From Lentzea tibetensis (GTDB taxonomy: Bacteria; Actinomycetota; Actinomycetes; Mycobacteriales; Pseudonocardiaceae): 64,000 bases of DNA. Position numbers and translations under genes: made by a program. The stretch's first letter is position 1. Each line of letters starts with the position of its first letter. Of the stretch, positions 1-9,272 are shown one piece after another. Below the pieces are notes generated by a model that saw only the letters and a program-made list of their open reading frames with translations, had not been told where the DNA came from and did no database searches. The stretch lies in NCBI RefSeq assembly GCF_007845675.1, contig NZ_VOBR01000004.1, positions 124,001-188,000 of the forward strand, given 5' to 3'.

Positions 1-265
1 TCGTCGGCTGGGACATCAGGAAAGCGAGTGGGCGGTCGCCGAGGCGGAACGTCGCGTCCCGCAGCGCGCGGTAGGTGGCCGGGCCGACGATGCCGTCGAT
101 GATGAGCCCCCGCTGCTGCTGGAACGCGCGCACGGCGTGCTCGACGATCTGGTCGAACACCGGCGGCGCCTGTGGGTCGGTCGGAGCCAGCAGCCCGAGC
201 CTGGTCAGGGTCGACCGGATCTCGGCTACTTCTGCTCCGATGTCCCCGCGGCGGAGTAGCGGCAT
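1..265 (-). CDS. cwlM: N-terminus of CwlM-like peptidoglycan amidase-fold protein (partial)
   Basis: The first 88 codons of a gene that runs off the left edge. The visible protein starts MPLLRRGDIGAEVAEIRSTL and reads through a peptidoglycan-binding domain 1 unit (FDQIVEHAVRAFQQQRGLII, then DGIVGPATYRAL), the usual N-terminus of actinobacterial CwlM. CwlM is an amidase-fold protein that in mycobacteria acts as a regulator of peptidoglycan precursor synthesis (activator of MurA). It follows trxA on the same strand, as in Mycobacterium (trxB-trxA-cwlM). The ATG at 265 has only a modest GAGGG ribosome site. A strong terminator separates it from trxA, so it probably has its own promoter in 266-395. 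The catalytic domain is outside the window. Confidence 0.85.
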   Translation of the reverse strand, partial: MPLLRRGDIGAEVAEIRSTLTRLGLLAPTDPQAPPVFDQIVEHAVRAFQQQRGLIIDGIVGPATYRALRDATFRLGDRPLAFLMSQPT

Positions 266-363
266 GCACCCTCGCTCGACTAGGGCGCCGAACTCCGTCG
301 GCGCGAAACGTGACGTCTTATTGTGCCCTGCCGCGCAGAGTGATCGATGCAGGGCTACTCACA

Positions 364-394
364 GTGGTCTCAAGACCACGTTCGTAGTACGAAC
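364..394. promoter_or_regulatory. Two adjacent perfect palindromes in the cwlM leader
   Basis: Positions 364-379 form GTGGTCT, CA, AGACCAC and positions 380-394 form GTTCGTA, G, TACGAAC. Each is a perfect 7-bp inverted repeat, and they abut with no spacer. They lie 100-130 bp upstream of the cwlM start and just past the trxA terminator. This is where a cwlM promoter and operators would be expected. No regulator is assigned. The second palindrome is not an SOS box, because its half sites have the opposite polarity (GTTC then GAAC). Confidence 0.45.
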
Positions 395-395
395 A

Positions 396-438
396 AACGT
401 GACCCGTCCGTCTTATCGAAAGACGGACGGGTCACGTT
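396..438 (-). terminator. Strong intrinsic terminator after trxA
   Basis: A perfect 19-bp stem (left arm 396-414, right arm 420-438, arm AACGTGACCCGTCCGTCTT) closes a 5-nt loop. It sits 22 bp past the trxA stop on the transcribed side. No long U-tract follows, which is common in high-GC actinobacteria. It should end the trxB-trxA transcript and insulate cwlM. Confidence 0.8.
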
Positions 439-459
439 GCGCGTTGCACTCGAATTTTG

Positions 460-789
460 TCAGGCGAGAACGTCCGACAGGTCCTTCAGGAGCGCTGCCT
501 TCGGCTTCGCACCCACGATCTGCTTCACCGGGCGACCACCCTGGAACAGGATGAGGGTCGGCACGGACATGATCTGGTAGTCGCGGGCGATCGACGGGTT
601 GGCGTCGATGTCGAGCTTCGCGACGGTGATCTTCTCGGCGTGCTCGGCCGCGATCTCCTCGAGCACCGGAGCGACCATCTTGCACGGCCCGCACCAGGTC
701 GCCCAGAAGTCGACCAGGACAGGCTTCTCGCTGGTCAGGACGTCGTCCGCGAACGACTTGTCGGTCACCGTGACGGTGGCGCCTGCCAT
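460..789 (-). CDS. trxA: Thioredoxin
   Basis: A 109-residue cytosolic thioredoxin that reduces protein disulfides and is itself reduced by TrxB. The redox motif WCGPC (residues about 32-36) is intact and preceded by the usual VDFWATWCGPC context; the conserved cis-proline is in SVPTLILF, near residue 76. Length matches the family. It lies 26 bp downstream of trxB on the same strand, so the two are probably one operon, and a strong hairpin follows the stop. The same pair precedes cwlM in mycobacteria. Confidence 0.96.
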   Translation of the reverse strand: MAGATVTVTDKSFADDVLTSEKPVLVDFWATWCGPCKMVAPVLEEIAAEHAEKITVAKLDIDANPSIARDYQIMSVPTLILFQGGRPVKQIVGAKPKAALLKDLSDVLA

Positions 790-815
790 GTTGTCTCCCT
801 AGATGATGTAGATCT

Positions 816-1796
816 TCAGTTGCCCTTGCCGTAACCGCCGCCGACTGCCTCCGCAGCGATCTCCGCGTGCGCCTCGCCCTGTTCGGCGAGCCAGCGCTCC
901 GCGTCGATCGCGGCCGAGCAGCCCGAGCCGGCCGCGGTGATGGCCTGGCGGTAGGTGTGGTCGACGAGGTCGCCAGCAGCGAACACGCCGTCCAGGTTCG
1001 TGTAGGTCGTCCGGCCCTTGGTCGCGACGTAACCCTCGCCGTCCAGCTCGACCTGGCCCTTGACCAACGCGCTGCGCGGGTCGTGGCCGATCGCCATGAA
1101 CACGCCGGTCACGGGCAGCTCGGACTCCTCGCCGGTGCGGGTGTCCTTGAGCTTCACACCGGACACGGTGCCGTCACCGAGGACGTCCGTGAGCTGTGAG
1201 TTCAGCTGCCACTTGATCTTCTCGTTGTTCCGCGCGCGCTCCAGCATGATCTTGGAAGCGCGGAACTCCTCGCGGCGGTGGATCACCGTGACGGACTTGG
1301 CGAACTTCGTGAGGAACGTCGCCTCCTCCATGGCCGAGTCGCCGCCGCCGACCACCGCGATGTCGTGGTCGCGGAAGAAGAAGCCGTCGCAGGTCGCGCA
1401 GGACGAGACGCCGCGGCCGAGCATCTCCTGCTCACCGGGCACGTAGAGGTAGCGGGGCGCGGCACCCATGGCCAGGATCACGGCCTTGGCCTCGTACTCG
1501 GTGCCGTTCGCGGTGACCTTCTTGACCGGACCGGTCAGGTCGACCGACTCCACGTCCTCGGAGCGCAGCTCGGCGCCGAAGCGCTGCGCCTGCTCGCGCA
1601 TCTCCTCCATGAGCTCGGGGCCCATGATGCCCTCGCGGAAACCGGGGTAGTTCTCGACCTCGGTGGTGGTCATCAGCGCGCCGCCGTACTGCGAGCCCTC
1701 GAAGACGAGCGGCTCGAGTTGGGCACGCGCGGCGTACACGGCAGCGGTGTAGCCGGCCGGGCCGGACCCGATGATGATGACGTTGCGCACGCTCAC
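816..1796 (-). CDS. trxB: Thioredoxin-disulfide reductase
   Basis: An FAD/NADPH flavoenzyme that reduces thioredoxin in the cytosol. It has the N-terminal FAD motif [14 protein letters not shown], the redox pair CATC in [11 protein letters not shown], the NADPH-binding motif [12 protein letters not shown], and the C-terminal FAD motif [11 protein letters not shown] place the start at the GTG at 1796 ([13 protein letters not shown]), giving 326 residues, the normal size. The frame stays open further upstream but that extension is arginine-rich and lacks family similarity. It is immediately upstream of trxA. Confidence 0.95.
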   Translation of the reverse strand: MSVRNVIIIGSGPAGYTAAVYAARAQLEPLVFEGSQYGGALMTTTEVENYPGFREGIMGPELMEEMREQAQRFGAELRSEDVESVDLTGPVKKVTANGTEYEAKAVILAMGAAPRYLYVPGEQEMLGRGVSSCATCDGFFFRDHDIAVVGGGDSAMEEATFLTKFAKSVTVIHRREEFRASKIMLERARNNEKIKWQLNSQLTDVLGDGTVSGVKLKDTRTGEESELPVTGVFMAIGHDPRSALVKGQVELDGEGYVATKGRTTYTNLDGVFAAGDLVDHTYRQAITAAGSGCSAAIDAERWLAEQGEAHAEIAAEAVGGGYGKGN

Positions 1797-1874
1797 GGCC
1801 TCAGCAACTCCTCGATCTCGTCGTCTGTCTCGCACAACGGATCGTATGTGGAGCTAATTCCGTGAGTTGCGCTA

Positions 1875-2630
1875 CTACCTGGTCGGCTTGATGGTGGTGT
1901 CCGCTATGACGCCCTGCGGGTTGTCCGGACCGCACGTCTCCGGGTCCAGCACGACGATGCGGAACTGCCCCGCGACCGCTCCACCCGGCAGGATCGCCAT
2001 GACCGCCGGACGGCCGTCCAGGCTCACCGGGCTGATGCCGAGCGGCTTGGCCGTGCTGGTGATCCCGCCGCCCTTCAGGCAGCCGACCAGGCGGTCCTGG
2101 CTGTCCAGCGGGCCGTAGTTCTGCGCCTTCAGCACCTCGGGGACCGCCGCGCCGAGCTCCGTCTCCTTGACCGCCATCGGCGGCTGGGCCGAACCGACCG
2201 GCGTGTTCGACGCCTGCGTCGGCTGCGCGCCCGGCGGCTGGTCGGCCTGGTCGCCGCCCGGCACCACGACGAGCGCGATGCCGATGGCCGCGGCGGCCGC
2301 CGCGAGGACGCCACCACCCATGCCGAGCCTGCGGTTCCGGCGCTTGCGGGCCTCGTCGAGGCTCACGACCGGCGCCGCGGGCCGGGCCTCCTGGGCCAGC
2401 GCCGCGTCGATCCGGTCCGCGACCGCGCGCGGCATCGGGATCGGCGGCAACGACCTGAGGTCGGCCATCGTGGCGTCCAGCGCCGCCAGCACGGACCGCG
2501 CTTCGGGGTCCGCCATCACCCTCGGACGGAGGCGCGCATCGGCCTCCGGGTCGAGCACTCCGGCGTGCAGGTCCGCGAGGAGGTCCAACGACCAGGGCGG
2601 ATCAAGAGGCGTCCGCTCGGTGCCGGTCAT
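1875..2630 (-). CDS. rsmA: Anti-sigma factor of SigM (RsmA-like)
   Basis: A 251-residue membrane anti-sigma factor overlapping the sigM stop by ATGA (2627-2630), which fixes the start at the ATG at 2630. The N-terminal cytosolic part (WSLDLLADLHAGVLDPEADARLR and on) is a short helical anti-sigma domain. One transmembrane segment lies near residues 105-125 (GMGGGVLAAAAAAIGIALVVV). The extracytoplasmic part is Pro/Gln-rich then globular, ending in a domain with two cysteines (LVGCLKGG and PETCGPD). It is expected to hold SigM inactive at the membrane. Position and architecture match mycobacterial Rv3912; the trigger cannot be read from the sequence. Confidence 0.85.
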   Translation of the reverse strand: MTGTERTPLDPPWSLDLLADLHAGVLDPEADARLRPRVMADPEARSVLAALDATMADLRSLPPIPMPRAVADRIDAALAQEARPAAPVVSLDEARKRRNRRLGMGGGVLAAAAAAIGIALVVVPGGDQADQPPGAQPTQASNTPVGSAQPPMAVKETELGAAVPEVLKAQNYGPLDSQDRLVGCLKGGGITSTAKPLGISPVSLDGRPAVMAILPGGAVAGQFRIVVLDPETCGPDNPQGVIADTTIKPTR

Positions 2631-3244
2631 CGGTCCTCCCACTGACGTTGCTGTTGCACATTCACACCGTCAGCTGGGACGTTCGCATCTGCACTTCGGT
2701 TCCGGAGGTGTCCGAGAACTTTGGCGAGCTTCGCCCGGCCCCGTGCGCACCGGCTCTTGACCGTGCCCTCGGCGATGCCGAGCAGCTTCGCGGTCTCCGC
2801 GACCGAGTAGCCCTCAACGTCGACGAGGACGATCGGCGCGCGCTGCTCTTCCGGCAGCTCGGCCAGTGCGTCCTGGATGATCAACCGGGTCTCGCGCTCG
2901 GACATCGCGTCGCGGGGGGCGACGGGCTCGCCCGGTCCCGCCTCGGGCAGCGGGACTGTTGGTCTTGTTTGTCGCCGTCTCATCCGGTCGAGGCAGGCGT
3001 TGACCACGATCCGGTGAAGCCAGGTGGTCACCTGTGACTCAGCGCGGAACGACGACGCGGCGCGGAAGGCCGAGATGAACGCCTCCTGGAGCGCGTCCGC
3101 CGCCTCCTCCGGGTCGCGGAGCGTGCGCAGCGCGACTGCCCACATCCGGTCCCGGTGACGTTTGACCAGCTCCGAGAACGCGTAGGGGTCACCTGCGGCG
3201 TGAGCCGAGATGAGGTCTGCGTCCGAACTGGCTGCGGCGGTCAC
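2627..3244 (-). CDS. sigM: ECF RNA polymerase sigma factor SigM
   Basis: A 205-residue ECF sigma factor. Region 2 covers about residues 20-90 (FSELVKRHRDRMWAVALRTL, then DALQEAFISAFRA, then TTWLHRIVVNACLDRMRRR). Region 4 covers about 125-180 (LAELPEEQRAPIVLVDVEG, then GIAEGTVKSRCARGRAKL). The start is a GTG at 3244. It is translationally coupled to the anti-sigma factor downstream, so the pair should be made together. In mycobacteria SigM sits in the same place and responds late or under specific stress; targets here are unknown. Confidence 0.93.
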   Translation of the reverse strand: MTAAASSDADLISAHAAGDPYAFSELVKRHRDRMWAVALRTLRDPEEAADALQEAFISAFRAASSFRAESQVTTWLHRIVVNACLDRMRRRQTRPTVPLPEAGPGEPVAPRDAMSERETRLIIQDALAELPEEQRAPIVLVDVEGYSVAETAKLLGIAEGTVKSRCARGRAKLAKVLGHLRNRSADANVPADGVNVQQQRQWEDR

Positions 3245-3273
3245 GAACGGAGGATAGCGAGGGTGATCACCCG

Positions 3274-4794
3274 TTACTGCGCACGGGTGTAAAGGATCTC
3301 CCGCACTTCCGTTTTGTTGTTCCCCGCACCGGTGTTGCTCAGCGAGGTGATCCAGATCAGCACGTGCTGGGTCGGTTCGTGCTCCCCCAGCTGGATCTGC
3401 GTCTGCCCGGCCGACAGCTCGCCGGACGCGATGACCTTGGTCTCCTCCAGCGGCGCGTCGGCCGAGGCGGCGAGCCTGATCTCGACCTTCGTGCCCTTGC
3501 TCGGCGAGGTGATCGTGATCGACGCGAGCCGCACCGGTTCCGCGAACGACCCCATCAGGCCGATGCCGGGCTTCATCGCCGGGAACGGCTGGAAGTAGTT
3601 GTCCGTCGACCAGAACGTGTTGGCGTTGTTGTCGGCCGCCTTGTTCGCCTCACGCGAGTTGTCCGGCTGGTTCGTGACGTCGTAGATGCCGATCGACGCG
3701 GGCTGAACGGGACCGGCAGGCGTCGGCGCCGCCACGCTGCTCTGCCCGCTCGGCTGCGTCTGGCCGATGATCACGGTCGGGCCGCCGCCCTTGCTCGGCT
3801 CGTCGCTGAAGAAGCCGACGATCTGCACGCTCAGCCAGACGATCACGCCGAGCGTCGCGATGGCCAGCACCGCGACGCTGATCAGGAGCTTCTTGCGCTG
3901 CTCCTTGTTCTGCGTCGGCCGCTGGGTCGTCCACACCACGTCGTCGTCGGCGTCGTCCGAGACGGGCGTGATGAGCGCGGTCTCGCGCTCCTCGGCGGCG
4001 ATCTGGTCCAGCACCTGCAGGATCGCGGCGGACGTGCGGATACCGCCGACGCTGGTGTCCTCCAGCGAGCGCACCGCCACCGACGACAGCTCGTGCGGCA
4101 CGTACGGCTGCAGCGTGCTGGGTGCGACGACGCTGCCGTCCGGGCCGGTCGGCGCGGGCTGGATGCCGTCGGGGCCGCCCGGCAGCGCCCAGCGGCCGGT
4201 CAGCAGCAGGTACAGGATCGCGCCGAGGCCCTTGACGTCGTCACGGGCGATCGCGTCCGGGCGCGGGCCGGGGAACGCCAGCCGCAGCCTGCCGTCGGAC
4301 GTCACGCGGATGCGCTGCGGGTGGTCCGCGCCGAGCACGAGGCCGGCGTGGTGCGCGCCCTCGATGGCGGCGCCGAGCGGTTCGAGGAGCCTGGTCGCGG
4401 CACCCGCGGGCAGCGGGCCCTCGGCGACGAGGTCCATCAGGTCCGTGCCCTGCGTCCACTCCGCGACGACCATGCCGAGGATGCCCTCGTCCGCGCGGAT
4501 GCCGTTGCCCGGCGTCAGCACGTCGATCACGCGCGAGACACCGGGGTGCGTGAACGACGCGGCGTGCATCGCCCGTTCGACGGTGCGCCGCGCGCGACCG
4601 GCCGCCTCGGTGTCCGAGAGCTCGCCGAGCATGATCGTCAATGCCACGTCGCGGTTCAGCTGACCGTCCCTCGCGCGCCACAGCTCGGCACGGGATCGGT
4701 CGTCGGCGCCGGATTTGGCGAGCAGCCGGTAGCGACCAGTTCCGATGACCCCACCGGGTACCAGGGCGGCGCTCGTTCCGCTACTCACGGGCAC
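3274..4794 (-). CDS. Membrane pseudokinase with extracellular discoidin-like domain (MurJ partner)
   Basis: A 506-residue protein matching the C-terminal half of mycobacterial MviN (Rv3910), where it is fused to MurJ; here it is a separate gene 31 bp downstream of murJ. Residues about 15-270 follow a Ser/Thr kinase fold but lack catalysis: the VAIK lysine is replaced (VALTIML), the HRD aspartate segment reads VLGADHPQRI, and DFG is replaced by LAFPG. A transmembrane segment lies near 305-328 (LLISVAVLAIATLGVIVWLS). An extracellular beta-sandwich follows (about 365-506, with FWSTDNY and VRLASITITSPS). In mycobacteria the phosphorylated pseudokinase recruits FhaA to control peptidoglycan synthesis. 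The start may be the GTG at 4794 or at 4788. Confidence 0.85.
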   Translation of the reverse strand: MPVSSGTSAALVPGGVIGTGRYRLLAKSGADDRSRAELWRARDGQLNRDVALTIMLGELSDTEAAGRARRTVERAMHAASFTHPGVSRVIDVLTPGNGIRADEGILGMVVAEWTQGTDLMDLVAEGPLPAGAATRLLEPLGAAIEGAHHAGLVLGADHPQRIRVTSDGRLRLAFPGPRPDAIARDDVKGLGAILYLLLTGRWALPGGPDGIQPAPTGPDGSVVAPSTLQPYVPHELSSVAVRSLEDTSVGGIRTSAAILQVLDQIAAEERETALITPVSDDADDDVVWTTQRPTQNKEQRKKLLISVAVLAIATLGVIVWLSVQIVGFFSDEPSKGGGPTVIIGQTQPSGQSSVAAPTPAGPVQPASIGIYDVTNQPDNSREANKAADNNANTFWSTDNYFQPFPAMKPGIGLMGSFAEPVRLASITITSPSKGTKVEIRLAASADAPLEETKVIASGELSAGQTQIQLGEHEPTQHVLIWITSLSNTGAGNNKTEVREILYTRAQ

Positions 4795-4825
4795 GAGGGT
4801 ACGTCAAGGTCGTCACGGCCCGGAG

Positions 4826-6451
4826 TCACCGCCGCCGCACCAACCGGATGATCTTGTCGACCGCCGGTTTCATCTCCGGCACCCGGAACAGGGCCAACAG
4901 ACCGAAACTCAGCCCGAGCACGATCACCGACTCGACGACCACCTTCACCCATGCGGCCGATACCGGACCGGTGATGCCGAACAGGCTGATCAGAGCCTTG
5001 GCCGCGAGCATGCCCACCGCGCACGCGATCGCGGACGCCACGATGGTCAGGCAGACGGTCCAGACCGTGTAGCCGGTGCGGAGCCTGCCGAGCCGGATCC
5101 GCAGCCACACCTGGCCGACGATCGCGCCGACGACGAAGCTCAGCGACATCGCGATGGACGCGGCCACCGCCACCTCGTCCGGGTCGGCCACGTTCAGGAA
5201 CCAGAGGCTGATCGCGACCCGGAACGCGACCATGACCGCGTTGATCAGGGTCGGCGTGCGGGCGTCCTTCAGCGCGTAGAACACGCGCAGCTGCATCATC
5301 GTGATCGCGAACGGCACCAAGCCGAACGCCGACAACGCCAGCGCGATGCCGATCCGTTCGGCGGCGGCCGGGTCCGTCTTGCCGAAGGAGAACAGGACGA
5401 CGCCGATCGCCGGGCCCGCGATGGTCATGAGCGCCGCGATCGGCATCAGCAGCACCGACGACATCCGGTTGCCCAGAGCCAGGTCGCGGACGAGCTCGTC
5501 GTGGTCGTGGTTCGCCGCGGCCCGCGACATGCGCGGCATCAGCGCGGTCAGCAGCGACACGCCCAGCACGCCGTACGGCACCTGGGACAGCAGCCACGCG
5601 TAGGTGAAGACGCCGACGCCACCCTCGTCACCAGCGCCTGCGACGCGCAGCGTCACGATCATGCCGACCTGGCTGACCACGGTGTACAGCAGGACCCAGA
5701 ACGCCAGCCCGCCGAACTCCGACAGCCTGCGGTCCCAGCCCCACCGCCAGCGCAGCTTGAACCCGATGCGCCGCAGCGCGGGCACCATGATCGCGGTCTG
5801 CACACCGACGCCGAGCGCGGTGCCGATGCCGAGCACCAGCACCTTGACGTCGCCCATCCGCGCCGGGTTCAGCGACATCTCACCGGGCACGATCATGTAG
5901 ACGACGACCGTCGCGATGACCACGAGGTTGTTCAGCACCGGCGCCCACGCGGGCGGGCCGAAGACCTCACGCGCGTTGAGCACGGCACCGATCAGCGCGG
6001 ACAGGCCGTAGAAGATGATCCCCGGCAGGATCAGGTACGAGAACACCGTGGCCAGCTCGGCGGAGGCTTCCTTGCCCGCCGGGATGTACAGCCTGGTGAG
6101 CAGCGGTGCCAGCGCGACGGACACGACCGTGGCCACGCCCATCAGGACGGTGCCCATCGTGATCATCCACTGGGCGTAGGACTCGCCGTGGTCCGCGTCG
6201 TCCTTCTGCGCCCGCACCAGCAGCGGAATCGCGATGCTGGTGAGCACGCCGCCGAGCAGCAGCTCGTTGACGACCGTCGGCAGCGTGTTGGCGATCGTGT
6301 AGGCGTCGAGCCCGATCGTCACGCCCAGTGCGGACGCCACCAGCAGCTTGGACAGCAGGCCGGTGACCCGGCTGACGATCGTCGCGATCGCCATGCCCCC
6401 GCTGGCGCGGGCAACGGACTTGGGCTTCTCAGATGTGGCTGTCTCGCTCAA
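4826..6451 (-). CDS. murJ: Lipid II flippase MurJ (MviN)
   Basis: A 541-residue polytopic membrane protein of the MOP superfamily with about 14 hydrophobic segments. It moves lipid-linked peptidoglycan precursor across the cytoplasmic membrane. The N-terminus GMAIATIVSRVTGLLSKLLV and the following LDAYTIANTLPTVVNELL are typical MurJ sequences. It overlaps the DUF6049 gene by ATGA (6448-6451) and precedes the pseudokinase, so mutT4, DUF6049, murJ and pseudokinase look like one operon. The gene carries only the flippase, without the fused kinase domain of mycobacteria. Confidence 0.95.
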   Translation of the reverse strand: MSETATSEKPKSVARASGGMAIATIVSRVTGLLSKLLVASALGVTIGLDAYTIANTLPTVVNELLLGGVLTSIAIPLLVRAQKDDADHGESYAQWMITMGTVLMGVATVVSVALAPLLTRLYIPAGKEASAELATVFSYLILPGIIFYGLSALIGAVLNAREVFGPPAWAPVLNNLVVIATVVVYMIVPGEMSLNPARMGDVKVLVLGIGTALGVGVQTAIMVPALRRIGFKLRWRWGWDRRLSEFGGLAFWVLLYTVVSQVGMIVTLRVAGAGDEGGVGVFTYAWLLSQVPYGVLGVSLLTALMPRMSRAAANHDHDELVRDLALGNRMSSVLLMPIAALMTIAGPAIGVVLFSFGKTDPAAAERIGIALALSAFGLVPFAITMMQLRVFYALKDARTPTLINAVMVAFRVAISLWFLNVADPDEVAVAASIAMSLSFVVGAIVGQVWLRIRLGRLRTGYTVWTVCLTIVASAIACAVGMLAAKALISLFGITGPVSAAWVKVVVESVIVLGLSFGLLALFRVPEMKPAVDKIIRLVRRR

Positions 6452-8718
6452 CTCGTGCCCGACTTCTCCGGTGTGACGTTCTCGATCTGCGGTGCCTGGG
6501 CCGCGGCCTCACGTGCCGTGCGGACTCGCCGGTAGATCCGGCGCCCGGACAGCAGCACGAGCGCGATCGCGGCGGTGGCGGTGATGACGACGGTGATGGT
6601 GCCGTAGGCCGACGAGGACACCTCAAGCTTGACGGTGTCACCGAGCGCGACGCCGTCCGGGGTGGTGAGCCGGACGTTCACGCTGAACCGGCCGGAGCGC
6701 AGCACGTCGACCGGCACCCGCACCAGCCGTTCGCCGCGCGCGGGCAGGACCTGGTCGGCGAGCTCCCGCGGGCGGATGCCCGGCGTGTCCGCGACGACGA
6801 TCCGCACGTTGATGCGCACGTCGAGCTTGTTGGTGAGGGTCACCGGGATCGGGCTGTCGCCGGACCCGAGCAGGATCGGGCTGTTCGGCGGCGTGATCGT
6901 CACCTGCTTCTGCAGGTCGCCGAGCTCGGCGGAGCTGATCTCCGCGGCGCTGCGCGCGCCCGCCTCGTTCGACCGCCACGCGCCGGACACGGCGCGCAGG
7001 AGCCCGAGCCGCAACGGCGCGACCAGGTCCTTCGGTTCGGCGGACCCGGAGTCGGCCTGGGCCATCTCCTCGAAGATGCCCTGGATCGTGCCCCACTGCC
7101 TGGCCACCGAGCTGACGACCGACGGCGAGATCTCCCGCGCGCCCGCCTCGACCGGGTAGCTGATCTTGCCAGGCACGGGTGCGGCGGCGGAGAACAGCTC
7201 GCTGAGGCCGGCCTGCACGGCGTAGCCGCCGCTGAGCAGCTTCTGGAGCGTGTTCATGAACTCGTTCATCTCGGTCACCGGCGCGTTCCAGCGGCGCGGC
7301 GGCGCGATGACGACGTTGCGGCCCTCGCCCTGGAACCCGGCCCGGAACACGAGCGCGGCCAGCGCGTTCTGCACCGACACCGGCTGGTTCTCGACCGGCG
7401 TGGTGACGCCGCCGAGCGTGCGCGAGCGGTCGACGCCGGCGTGCAGCGCGTCGGACACCATCGCGTCGAGCCTGGTCACGGCGACCTTCTGCTCACCGGG
7501 CAGCAGGACGGGGCCGGTGCCGGGCGCGTCCGTGAGCCCGGACGGGTCCATGATCAGCGTCTTCACGCCCTTGGCGACCAGCGCGTCGAACGTCTGCTGG
7601 TCCAGCACGCCGTCCTCCGGCCACGCCAGGTTCGGCAGCGGCTGGACCTCGAGGACGTCGCGGATCACGTCTGCGCTGTCCAGCGCGATCGAGGCCAGGT
7701 CGGTGAGCTTGCCCCGCGACAACGCGACCAGGTCGGCGTCGGCGTAGGGCAGTGCGACGACGCAGCGGCCCGCCACGGCGAGGCGCAGCCGGTCGAGCCA
7801 CAGCGCGGCCTCTTCCTTGCCCTTGCCGGAGGCGCCGCCGCGCACCTTGTACCCGGTGCTCATCGCCTCGACGGTGCGCAGCAGGTCCGGGTCGACCGCG
7901 AGGCACAGCGAGGTGCTCATCGTCGGCACCGCGGACTCGTAGGCCTGCAACAGGCTGTACAGCCGTCCGCCGACCGAGAGCGAACCGGTCAGCTCGTCGT
8001 CGACCAGCACGGACTCGCCGGGACCCGCGCTGTGCACGAGCCGCGGCCGGTCGGCCATCGGCCACAGCATGGTGACCTTCGGCGGCGCGGCCGGCTTCTC
8101 CTTGCTCGCGGCGCCGGGCACGCCCAGCACCGGGAGCAGCGTGCTCAGCGCGGCGAGCCGCGCCTGGCCGCCGAAGTCCGGCTTGCCGTTGACGTTGGCG
8201 AGGATCGGGTAGATGCCCGGCTCCTCGATCGCGAGCGTGGACGACTCCGGCCCGCGCAGCGGCACCTCGAGGCTGAAGTCCTTGGTCTCGCCCGCCTCGA
8301 GCACCTTGGCGATCTCGGTGAACCTGGGCTGCACGAACTCGGCGCTCGCCGGTTCGCGCAACGCGTTGCGGACGTCTTCCTCGCTGGTCAGCGCCTCGCC
8401 GCGCTCCAGCCGCAGCACCACGTTGTCGATCTTGCGGTCACCGACGTTGACGACCTTGCCGGTGATCGTGACGGTGGGCGCGGAGTCGCTGAGCACAACG
8501 CGCTGGCTGAGCGTGGCGACCTCGAGCCGCAGGAACTGCGGCGGCTGCTGGCCGGGTTGCGCGGACGCCTGGCGGGTCGCCCAGACCTGGGTCGCGGGGA
8601 CGGGTGTGAACGGCAGCCGGTCCGACTCGGACGGAACGGCTGTGGCTGTCGCCGCCGCGGGTGCCGTGATCCAGAACAGGAACCCGGCAACAGCGGCTGT
8701 GCTCAGCAGCTTCCTCAC
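6448..8718 (-). CDS. DUF6049 family secreted, membrane-anchored protein (Rv3909-like)
   Basis: A 756-residue protein with an N-terminal signal peptide ([20 protein letters not shown], then AAATATA), a large exported region, and a C-terminal transmembrane helix near 705-725 ([18 protein letters not shown]) followed by a basic tail. The N-terminal exported part has beta-sandwich character ([20 protein letters not shown]); the middle resembles an alpha/beta domain ([17 protein letters not shown]). It is conserved next to murJ in actinobacteria and probably works in the envelope with MurJ, but no activity is established. It overlaps both neighbours by ATGA, so it is translationally coupled. Confidence 0.85.
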   Translation of the reverse strand: MRKLLSTAAVAGFLFWITAPAAATATAVPSESDRLPFTPVPATQVWATRQASAQPGQQPPQFLRLEVATLSQRVVLSDSAPTVTITGKVVNVGDRKIDNVVLRLERGEALTSEEDVRNALREPASAEFVQPRFTEIAKVLEAGETKDFSLEVPLRGPESSTLAIEEPGIYPILANVNGKPDFGGQARLAALSTLLPVLGVPGAASKEKPAAPPKVTMLWPMADRPRLVHSAGPGESVLVDDELTGSLSVGGRLYSLLQAYESAVPTMSTSLCLAVDPDLLRTVEAMSTGYKVRGGASGKGKEEAALWLDRLRLAVAGRCVVALPYADADLVALSRGKLTDLASIALDSADVIRDVLEVQPLPNLAWPEDGVLDQQTFDALVAKGVKTLIMDPSGLTDAPGTGPVLLPGEQKVAVTRLDAMVSDALHAGVDRSRTLGGVTTPVENQPVSVQNALAALVFRAGFQGEGRNVVIAPPRRWNAPVTEMNEFMNTLQKLLSGGYAVQAGLSELFSAAAPVPGKISYPVEAGAREISPSVVSSVARQWGTIQGIFEEMAQADSGSAEPKDLVAPLRLGLLRAVSGAWRSNEAGARSAAEISSAELGDLQKQVTITPPNSPILLGSGDSPIPVTLTNKLDVRINVRIVVADTPGIRPRELADQVLPARGERLVRVPVDVLRSGRFSVNVRLTTPDGVALGDTVKLEVSSSAYGTITVVITATAAIALVLLSGRRIYRRVRTAREAAAQAPQIENVTPEKSGTS

Positions 8719-9230
8719 GCGGACTCAGCCCCGTTCGGGGAGCGTCCGGCGAGCAGTTCGGCGGCTCGGCGGACCAGTCGGCGCTCGTCGGCGTACGCGA
8801 GTCGCTCGTCCAGCTCGCCGAGTGGCACCCACGCCACCTCGGTGACCTCCACGTCTTCGTCGGAAAGTTCTCCGCCCAGCGCTTCCAGCAGGAAGTGGTG
8901 GACGGTCTTGTGCACCCTGCGGTCCTCGGCGACGAACCAGTAGTCGATGGACCCGAGAGGGTGAAGAACCCTGCTATGAATACCGGTCTCCTCGGCGACC
9001 TCGCGCACCGCGGTCTCCTCGGCCGTCTCACCAGCCTCGATGTGCCCCTTGGGCAACGACCACAACAGTCTGCCCCTGCGGTCCAGCCTGCCGATCACGG
9101 CCGCGTTGTTGTCACCGTCGAGGACGAGTCCGCCTGCCGACGTCTCGTCCACCGTCTTCAGCCTTCGACCCCGGCGCCTCTTGCGGCGCCCCGGCTTGGT
9201 ACCTCCGGAACGACCGGCTGACGGGGGCAT
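8715..9230 (-). CDS. Nudix hydrolase (MutT4-like)
   Basis: A 171-residue Nudix protein with a complete Nudix box: [20 protein letters not shown] followed by TGI. The basic N-terminus ([20 protein letters not shown]) is typical of the actinobacterial MutT4 group beside pcnA. I start it at the ATG at 9230 ([10 protein letters not shown]); the frame stays open far upstream over pcnA, but that is antisense sequence. It hydrolyses a nucleoside diphosphate-linked substrate that is not known here. It is the first gene of the murJ operon and diverges from pcnA across a 42-bp gap. Confidence 0.88.
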   Translation of the reverse strand: MPPSAGRSGGTKPGRRKRRRGRRLKTVDETSAGGLVLDGDNNAAVIGRLDRRGRLLWSLPKGHIEAGETAEETAVREVAEETGIHSRVLHPLGSIDYWFVAEDRRVHKTVHHFLLEALGGELSDEDVEVTEVAWVPLGELDERLAYADERRLVRRAAELLAGRSPNGAESA

Positions 9231-9239
9231 ACGGCCGAT

Positions 9240-9262
9240 CGTACTTACGAGAGGTAAGTACG
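9240..9262. promoter_or_regulatory. Palindrome between divergent mutT4 and pcnA
   Basis: A perfect 9-bp inverted repeat (arms CGTACTTAC and GTAAGTACG, 5-nt centre GAGAG) fills half of the 42-bp space between two divergent start codons. With so little room it must overlap promoter or leader sequence of one or both genes. It ends 11 bp before the pcnA start. It may be a protein-binding operator; the regulator is unknown. Confidence 0.5.
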
Positions 9263-9272
9263 CTGGTTTCTC

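Noticed and set aside
380-394. SOS box (LexA site) upstream of cwlM
   Set aside because: The half sites are GTTC then GAAC, with the wrong polarity and spacing for the actinobacterial LexA box.
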